A DNA stretch of 64,000 bases from Bolinopsis microptera (taxonomy: Eukaryota > Ctenophora > Tentaculata > Lobata > Bolinopsidae). The translations under genes and the position numbers were made by a program. The DNA lies in the NCBI RefSeq assembly GCF_026151205.1, contig NC_087083.1:10848944-10912943 (forward strand), read 5' to 3'. Below the pieces are notes generated by a model that saw only the letters and a list, made by a program, of their open reading frames with translations, ran no database searches and had not been told where the DNA came from. Shown here one piece after another: positions 58,301-64,000 of the stretch. Numbering within the stretch: position 1 is the first letter of the stretch; each line of letters opens with the position of its first letter.

Positions 58301-60624
58301 TGTTACTGAAGGAAGTTGGGACAAACTCTAAAGAGGAACTCAGGAACTGCGAACCCTGATGCGGGACAGGGATATTTGGAGAGGGGGCTATCTGGCGTAG
58401 ATCGGGCTTAGTTCCGACATAGTAGTAGTATATATTTGTGAGCTGACTCAATTATTAGAAATTTTGGGAAGATAAGAAAATTCTTTCGGCAGAATGAAAC
58501 CTAAATTGTCCTGTCACGTAGATTAGTTTGTAAAAATCTACGTAAATAGATAAATATTATAATGAGATTTTGCAATGAATGATTTTGCTTAGAACACCTT
58601 AAAAGTTTTAGATATTTCATCTTGCTACTGAAGCATTATACTCAAGAATTTAGAATTACAATCATAAAGAACAACGTATTGTAACTAATAGGTTAAATCA
58701 TCATGTTGCTTAATTGAAGGATTCTTTAATCAATTACATCATTCATTCGAGACATTACTATGGTTGAGTATCAACAACTCGATGGAATTAGTTTCCTTTT
58801 ACTAATATTAGCTTCCTTTACGAAGAATCAGTTACGCAATTAGAATATAATCTGTTGTCGTCAGAGAATTCTAATGGAAACGGATTAATGCGAATAATAA
58901 AGGCATGGTTTGAATTTTTAAAACAAGTGTAGCATAAACTAAAAGTTGTTAAGTTCAGTTCGAAGCATGGCAGACTTTTTATTTTTAGCCCTTACTAATG
59001 CAACTTATTGCTCGAACCTGAACCGGAACACTCGTCACGCAGGGGTGCTAATTTAATTATTTAAATAATGATTATATAATTAATTACTTATATAATTAAT
59101 TAATTATATAATTAATTAATTATATTTAATTTAGAGCAGAACAAAAGTGTGATTTAAGTGGGATCTAAGGAAGAACGAAAGATGTTAGGAATGTTTGTGG
59201 TCGCATATTAAGAGACGACGAGGTCATGCTAGTTTATGGTTTCTACTGCTATAACGTAACATATTTGTGTCAATCGTGTAATCACAGTACTATGCAGAAG
59301 CTAAGATATCTTACTAAAATGCAGTTAGCAAACTTACAAGTTTTGAGATGATTTAAGTAAATATTGCTTCAAAAGGAAACTTTATGTATTGTAATTTGTA
59401 AATTACACTATGTTATGACTTATTTTTCAGTTTTTCGTAGTATTCACAATAAAAAGAATGTCCATTTAACCTGATTTGACTCTCGATACACACACACATA
59501 TAGTTACAGTATGTTGACATATTAGCTCAATTTGCTAATGATTGAAAAACCTTGGGCTGTATATAATAAATAAGCGTAACTGTGAAGCAGTAATGGAAGT
59601 TTTGTATCATGATCTATTATAATCCGGTATTGAAAATGAGCTCTAAAATTACGCGCGTGTATTTTTCATTGTTACTGTGCAATTCGGTAACCTGTCGATG
59701 GTCACATAACGTACGGTTAAGGCACGGATAACGTAGAAATTAGAAATTAGAAATTATAAATTAGAAATTAGAAAGATCATTACAAAATTACATGTGTCAG
59801 ATCCCAATCAGTTAAAACGTACAATGGTTCCTTTAGGCACGGTTAACGCACGGTCACTTAACGTACGGTCACTTAAAGCACGGTCACTTAATTGTTATGT
59901 CAAATAAATAATGGTGTCCACTGTAACTTGGTTTTTTATTAAGTTAATAATTTATTAAGTTAATAACACAAAGCTTTAGATTTTTCGTCAAAAATGTTTA
60001 AAATTTCAAAACCCAGAGATTGTCGCACCAAATAATTTGTTGCAGTCACAAAGTTTAAACTTTAAAATGCTAAAGTCACACAAATTTTATTTAAGAAGTT
60101 AATTTAGTGATTCCAAGTAGGAGTAAATATGAGGGTGTGGTCAATCTATGGATTCGAAAAATGTTCAAATTTTTAAACACATTTGATAATTAATGGCCAA
60201 CTTATTTCATTTTCGGCAACTTGAAACGTTTAACTGCACGCTCAAGCAGGTCGCACATTTTATAATAGTCCCAAAATAGCTTACAGTTCTATATTACTTA
60301 TATTTCAGTTATGACTTCTATACCGCGATTCATGCGTCATGATATTTGTCAAGTATTTTCATTACAGATTAGTAAAAAGGGCGTTATAACTTCGAAATAA
60401 ATTTGCATATTGCCATTTCTAATAGATATCTAAGTTAATAACTAATTAAGTTAATAACTAATCAAGTTAATAACTTATTACCAACATATTATACAGGAGC
60501 CAACATTCGGGATGAAATATGGCGTAGTGAGATGAGCTCAAACTGTCCTGCGATTGGTGTCACTCAGCAAGCTATCATGGCGATCGGAGTGGAGCAACCC
60601 GGTGATGGCCCTGTCTCTGCTTGA
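46344..60624 (+). CDS. Secreted VWD-C8 protein, 332 residues, nine exons
   Basis: Exons 46344-46449, 47562-47663, 47842-47957, 48502-48640, 49623-49697, 51127-51262, 52902-53011, 55173-55259, 60497-60624; all phases join, giving 999 nt with stop. Residues 1 to about 18 are a signal peptide (MRCFLILVLLGLLAAGI). The VWD domain starts at GDPHVITFDGLKYKF and closes with TCGLCGNNDGDAENE, a typical CGLCGN motif. A C8 domain follows (CQELVD, FKCHETLNLNTFYEACLA, DYCN). No TIL or further VWD module is present and the chain ends soon after C8, so this is a minimal single-module VWD protein. The role is unknown; an extracellular matrix, mucus or egg-coat part is plausible from the family. The 5 kb last intron contains an antisense ORF. 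Confidence 0.9.
46450..46795. repeat. ~54-bp repeat starting at the donor of VWD exon 1
   Basis: Six units of GGTGAGATATTGTTACTAGC plus AATATCTCTAGTTTAAC. Each restores a G/GTGAGAT donor-like site in an AACGGTGAGA context resembling the true GACGGTGAGA. Confidence 0.9.
47476..47575. repeat. 43-bp duplication of the acceptor of VWD exon 2
   Basis: ATCCCATCTATTTATTTATA-CACAG plus GGTTGAAGTACAAGTTTGA occurs twice, with acceptors before 47519 and 47562. Only the second keeps the reading frame; the first would lead to an early stop. Confidence 0.92.
47958..48330. repeat. 12-bp minisatellite (GTTAGATTTAGT)n at the donor of VWD exon 3
   Basis: About 30 units; the donor GTTAGTTAG is itself the first unit. 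Confidence 0.92.
49688..49865. repeat. 25-bp repeat of the VWD exon 5 donor
   Basis: GATATTGGTAAGTCATTTAA-CACGT repeats about seven times. Every unit has the exon end GATATTG followed by a consensus GTAAGT donor. Confidence 0.93.
50243..51064. repeat. 82-bp satellite with AG/GT junctions, VWD intron 5
   Basis: Ten units, with starts at 50321, 50403, 50486, 50568 and so on to 51060. Each ends TTTAAACTGTGATTTACTTTAG and the next begins GTAATGCAAC, so each boundary looks like an acceptor fused to a donor. Confidence 0.93.
51187..51893. repeat. Three copies of the VWD exon 6 tail separated by (GTTACTAG)n
   Basis: The last ~76 coding bases of exon 6 with the CTACAG/GTTTTTAGCT donor recur at 51601 and 51813, with few differences (for example GACAT for GACTT). 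About 42 then 15 units of 8-bp GTTACTAG lie between. The copies lack an acceptor of their own. Confidence 0.93.
52750..52901. repeat. 36-bp repeat of the VWD exon 7 acceptor
   Basis: Four units of TGCATTGTGACCCGTACTAA plus TGTGCATTATCCCCAG. Three end in a perfect acceptor-like tract (one has CCCCTG); only the last precedes coding sequence. Confidence 0.93.
53012..53503. repeat. 17-bp array of GTGAGT donors, VWD intron 7
   Basis: About 29 units of GTGAGTACTGATATTAG starting exactly at the donor of exon 7. Each unit boundary reads TTAG/GTGAGT. Confidence 0.95.
53504..55172. other. Rest of VWD intron 7, no gene seen
   Basis: Contains a long poly-G tract (about 54016-54070) and a poly-C tract (54212). 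Short ORFs here have no recognisable content. Confidence 0.6.
55240..55335. repeat. Duplicated tail and donor of VWD exon 8
   Basis: CAGCAAACAATGCCAGATTTTAG plus GTGAGTCTTGTATTACATAC occurs in full at the exon end and again at about 55280, with a third GATTTTAG/GTGAGTCTTG at 55315-55332. Confidence 0.9.
56236..56784 (-). CDS. Nested antisense ORF, 182 residues, function unknown
   Basis: Single-exon ORF on the strand opposite to the VWD gene, inside its last intron. The product is basic and rich in Ser, Pro and Arg, with several proline-directed sites (FSTPPRKSAR, DSIASTPGL) and basic clusters (KIRNRCQRNKK, MAKRLRRPDRP). No membrane segment or signal peptide is seen and I recognise no family. 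A CxxxxCVLC cluster occurs near the C-terminus. GC content and codon use look coding against the AT-rich intron. The 135-residue frame on the other strand is its shadow. It may have further exons upstream. Confidence 0.6.
   Translation of the reverse strand: MRMPATLQKIRNRCQRNKKLPSEGSSSPYGPKRSKSAPFYFQDFDTEELELLTNGFSTPPRKSARYSCATPDSIASTPGLIRKADLMKRMPCARKFTSSTLGRSEPIMNFTEREPIRQTSLGVIMAKRLRRPDRPMSMNPFNEEKRGGCSAENCVLCTLVRPEFRGRHIHKISSPSFIRNFD
57395..57463. repeat. (GA)n microsatellite
   Basis: AGAGAG tract with a few GGCT and GTGT interruptions, about 600 bp upstream of the antisense 182-residue ORF. Confidence 0.9.
57540..60496. other. Rest of the last VWD intron, no gene seen
   Basis: Has an isolated plus-strand TATATATAAA at about 57546 with no gene downstream that I can support, 15-bp ACGGTCACTTAACGT-type repeats at 59840-59890, and AGAAATT repeats at 59737. 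Confidence 0.55.
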
Positions 60625-61324
60625 AGAGGACTAATTAGATAATTAATTGGATAATTAGTTAGATGATTAATTAGATAATTAGACTTCCTGATTCTGGGAT
60701 CCTCTTCTTGGATCAATAGTGGTGGAGACATTTATATGATGCAGGATTAGTGATGAGCTTATGAAGCGAGGAATAATTCGTAATATTATAGGAGACTTTT
60801 TTATTATTTACTTTGGATTCGTGCCACTTTCTCGATATTATTTTGAATGGTTGAGCGTATCAAATACTCAAATAGCCATTTTGGTATCTTTATGATTTAC
60901 AAACTTATTCACCTTTACATTAATTTATGATACAATGGGTTTAATATGAGTTGACAAATCTGTAATAACGTATTGCACTAATAGAACTCTAATAAATAAC
61001 TATTATATTACAGATTTCTTAACTGTTTATAATATCTAACTCCATAAATTATCGATGCGATCTGAAAGTTGGAAATGTAAATGTCATTTGGTCCACATAC
61101 GGTAATTACCACAACTTTACATCTGAGATGTGACATCGCAGGACGCAGCTCCTGTTCATATCCAATCAGCTTACTCTCCACAGCTATTTATCCATTAGGC
61201 TCATCAGTTCCACTTTCTCCTTCCACTCTATTCGACTCCTGTCACATCAACTTGACTTTTTGCATCTCCTTCAAATAAAACCTTCTCTCCATCCCCCTTA
61301 CTTCCCCCTGCCATCATCTTCACA

Positions 61325-61700
61325 TCACCAGGGGTCTCAGGAACACACCTCCGCAAGCATCTCCACATCACCAGGGGTCTCAGGAACACACCTCCGCAAG
61401 CATCTCCACATCACCAGGGGTCTCAGGAACACACCTCCGCAAGTATCTCCACATCACCAGGGTCTCATGATCACACCTCCGCAAGCATATCCACATCACC
61501 AGGGGTCTCAGGAACACACCTCCACAAGCATCTCCACATCACCAGGGGTCTCAGGAACACACCTCCGCAAGCATCTCCATATCACCAGGGTCTCATGATC
61601 ACACCTCCGCGAGCATCTCCACATCACCAGGGGCCTCAGGAACACACCTCCGCAGGTCTCAGGAACACACCTCCGCAAGCATCTCTACATCACCAGGGGT
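61325..61700 (-). repeat. 43-bp repeat derived from the 3' coding end of the SLC22-like gene
   Basis: About nine units (42-43 bp; CACCAGGGGTCTCAGGAACA then CACCTCCGCAAGCATCTCC). The most upstream unit on the minus strand is translated as the transporter tail ETPGDVEMLAEV. Each unit contains GGAG/GTGTGT, a possible splice donor. Confidence 0.92.
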
Positions 61701-63293
61701 CTCAGGGACACACCGTCCAGTTGTATCAGGCAGGATACACAGCGCTACAATAGCCAGCACAGACAACCCTGCAAATAAGGTCAACGGAACCCTTCTATCT
61801 GTAGTTCCATACAATAAGTTAACATACGGACCAATGAAGCTGCCTACCTCCGCACAGCACGCACTAAGACACAGGATCATGCCTCGGTGTGAGGTGGGTG
61901 CCAGCTCCCCTCAGGAGTCCCCTGTGTAAAGAAACATTAGGTTATACGCTGCTCCGCCTCCAATACTCCCTATCAAGCTGGCGAGGTGCTCCAGGTTCCA
62001 CTCAGCTGTCAGTTTAACATTCAGCATTGCTAAACCGTTCATGACAATAATCAACCCAAAAAAGAATATAGTCGCTTTCTTGCGGCCGAGAAGGCGGCAG
62101 CATGGCACTGGGATGACAAAAGATATCGCCTCCCCCAGAGCCGAGAAGGAGTAAATACTGTGGAGACCGTGTCCCATCTTGGACCATCCGTACTGGTAGC
62201 TGTAGAATATCAAGGAGACCATAAACCAGATACTCATACCGGTTAGGGTTTGTTTCAGCATGGTTGGGTGGCATTTGAAGTCTTTAATCTGCTCGAAATA
62301 AGACTGGTCCTTCTCTTCAAAAACCAAATCTATTTTGTCGAGAGAAACATTAGTCCCACTTAAACCGGCTAGAACTGTGAGAGTTTTCTTTGATTCCTCT
62401 TCTTTTCCTTTGAGTAAGGAGAACCGAGGAGACTCAGGGAGGGGGAGCAAGAAGAAAGGAAGAATCGCAACGGCATCCACACAGGCCACAGCAGCATGAA
62501 CATAATGCCAATCATGAATTACGTAGCTGATTCCAATCAACGCGAATATCCCCGCCGACCACCCTAGCGCAAACAGATTACTGATGGGATTCCTTAAATA
62601 AGTCGGAGCAGTCTCCACAATCCAGCAGTAAGACCCCATGTAGGTAACTTGCATACCAAACCCATACACAATGCGGAGTAAGAGGAGAATATAGTAATTG
62701 TTGGCCACCGCGCTGGCTGCCACTGCGATCAGAGTTAGGAAACTGCCGACTATTGCTCCTTTTTTCCGACCTATCCTTTCATATACACCTGTCGAGCACA
62801 TTGATCCAAGGAACGTTCCTATTGAATGTACACTGGAGAAAAGAGATAGTTTGGCTTCGTTCTGGCAGTAAAAACCCCATTTTGTTGAGAAGGATTTTGT
62901 CTTTGAAGTCCACTTAAAGTCGGAGCCTGCGATCAAATTGTTGTTACACATGGTCTCGTAAGAGTAAAAGCCTTTAGTGGACGCAGCTGCCGCCAAAAGA
63001 TCACAACATTTAACAGACACACATTCCCACTCAGTATAAGGAATGTAGCCCGTGAATATTGCCATGTAAGTCCCAGGTCCAACGTTAAGAACTGTCAAAC
63101 TGACAGCGGCGAACATCAGAACCAGTTTCAGGGTGACTTTCTCGCAAACTCTATTTACTGCCTCTTCTATTGTGAGAGTCTCTCTAGGTGAGGAGTCTGT
63201 GAGGGGTGAGGGGTCTGTGAGGGGTGAGGGGTCTGTGGAAGCCCCACCGTGGGTATTCGGAGCTCCATTATCGTACGTAATCGGATCATTCAT
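61659..63293 (-). CDS. SLC22-type organic ion transporter with an in-frame TGA
   Basis: Major-facilitator protein, read as one long exon from ATG 63293. Seen: TM1 (LVLMFAAVSLTVLNVG); a large cysteine-bearing extracellular loop with SFSTKWGFYC; GRKKG after TM2; LPESPRFSLLKG, the SLC22 signature after TM6; GRKKATIFFFG; and GELAPTSHRG before TM11. Family members carry organic cations, anions or carnitine; the substrate cannot be told. A TGA at 61911-61913 lies within a 12-bp insertion (GGGGACTCCTGA) between YT and GELAPT, where relatives continue without a gap. The frame then stays open for 83 residues to TGA 61659-61661, or a donor at GAG/GTGTGT (61671) continues to unseen exons. Without readthrough or sequence error, the last two membrane segments are lost. 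Confidence 0.85.
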
Positions 63294-64000
63294 CGCGGAA
63301 CTGCATTAAAAGTTAAATTTATAAACGATCAAATTAAACAGTATAACTATAGAGGTTTTTATACCAGTTCAAATCCAAATATCGCTTCCATCGGTAATAT
63401 ATAAAATACCACTCATTGACTCCTTCATATGTTTTTTTTAAAGTTTCACCAGTATGCATATGAATATTAAGTGCCAACTAATGGAGTTGGGTCAATGAGT
63501 TTGATTTCTTCCGATGGTAATCCATAGCCGAGGAAAAAATATTTGCACTTTGACTGGATCTAATAAAAAGTGGAAAAGCACAATTGAAATGTGGTCAAAC
63601 AATTACTAGCAACTTATTCTCCACTAAGTCTGCGCAGGTGTAAAATAAAATAAAAAACCTCAAAATAAATAAACAACTGTGACATGAATTACCTTATCGG
63701 TTATAATTATCACGGACATTACTTTCACGCTGAAGACCTTAGCGTGAATAATTATGTCCGTGAAAATGGTGTCTGTGGCATTATAAAGTCCGTGAATAAT
63801 AAAAATAAAATTCAGAAGAATCTTAAGAAGATTTACTTTTCAGATACTTTTTACTTTTTGCTTTTGCTCCAGTGGCTGATGGCGAGGAAGTCTTCTTATA
63901 TGAAATAACTTAGTACTTACTTATTACTATATACAGACAAACTATCCTAAGCTAATGTCTATAGTGAATTATTTCGAGAAGACTTACGTTGGGTGAGTCA
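63294..64000. other. 5' flank of the SLC22-like gene, no gene seen
   Basis: AT-rich. A cluster near 63690-63800 repeats CACGGACATTA and TCCGTGAA around TTAGCGTGAATAATTATGTC, related to the CGGAC motif clusters elsewhere. Confidence 0.55.

Noticed and set aside
61081-61598. Plus-strand ORFs with HLHITRGLRNTPPQ repeats
   Set aside because: Shadow of the 43-bp array derived from the SLC22-like coding end on the minus strand.

Overview
The window is nuclear DNA of a non-vertebrate animal. It is AT-rich, the genes have many introns, the introns are filled with minisatellites, and there are DNA transposons, a CR1/Jockey-like LINE, a tRNA-derived SINE and a solo LTR. The gene families (BEACH-WD40-FYVE, LDLa-type rhodopsin GPCR, VWD-C8, SLC22) are animal ones. 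I cannot name the species. Genes nested in introns are reported as common in ctenophores, but that is only a weak hint.

Layout. (1) 1267-33503, plus strand: the 3' part of a WDFY3/ALFY-type gene. I rebuilt 28 phase-compatible exons (about 2140 residues): a ConA-like lectin module, an armadillo-type helical region, PH-BEACH, WD40 repeats and a C-terminal FYVE finger. The 5' exons lie outside the window. (2) The 16.4-kb intron of that gene (5663-22063) holds an antisense gene for an LDLa-rich GPCR (10254-13911). It also holds a 1-kb solo LTR, a SINE, a LINE fragment, MITEs, and two small terminal-inverted-repeat elements that each carry a FLYWCH-finger ORF. (3) 33504-46343 is intergenic and full of mobile DNA: an 862-bp TIR element inserted in a MITE, a nearly perfect foldback palindrome, a segmental duplication with a 5'-truncated LINE in one copy, and GC-rich UUCG-type hairpins. 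(4) 46344-60624, plus strand: a complete nine-exon gene for a secreted 332-residue VWD-C8 protein. An antisense 182-residue ORF of unknown function lies in its last intron. (5) 61659-63293, minus strand: an SLC22-type transporter read as one long exon, broken by one in-frame TGA. Its 3' end is expanded into a 43-bp repeat array.

The strongest unexplained signal concerns introns. At least a dozen intron minisatellites begin exactly at an exon-intron junction and copy the splice donor or acceptor, often with the adjoining exon end. Some units juxtapose AG and GT like a ratcheting splice site. In addition, 14 of 36 inferred donors have a pyrimidine at intron position +3, which is rare in animals. 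Together these point to unusual splice-site biology and a repeat-birth process tied to splice junctions.
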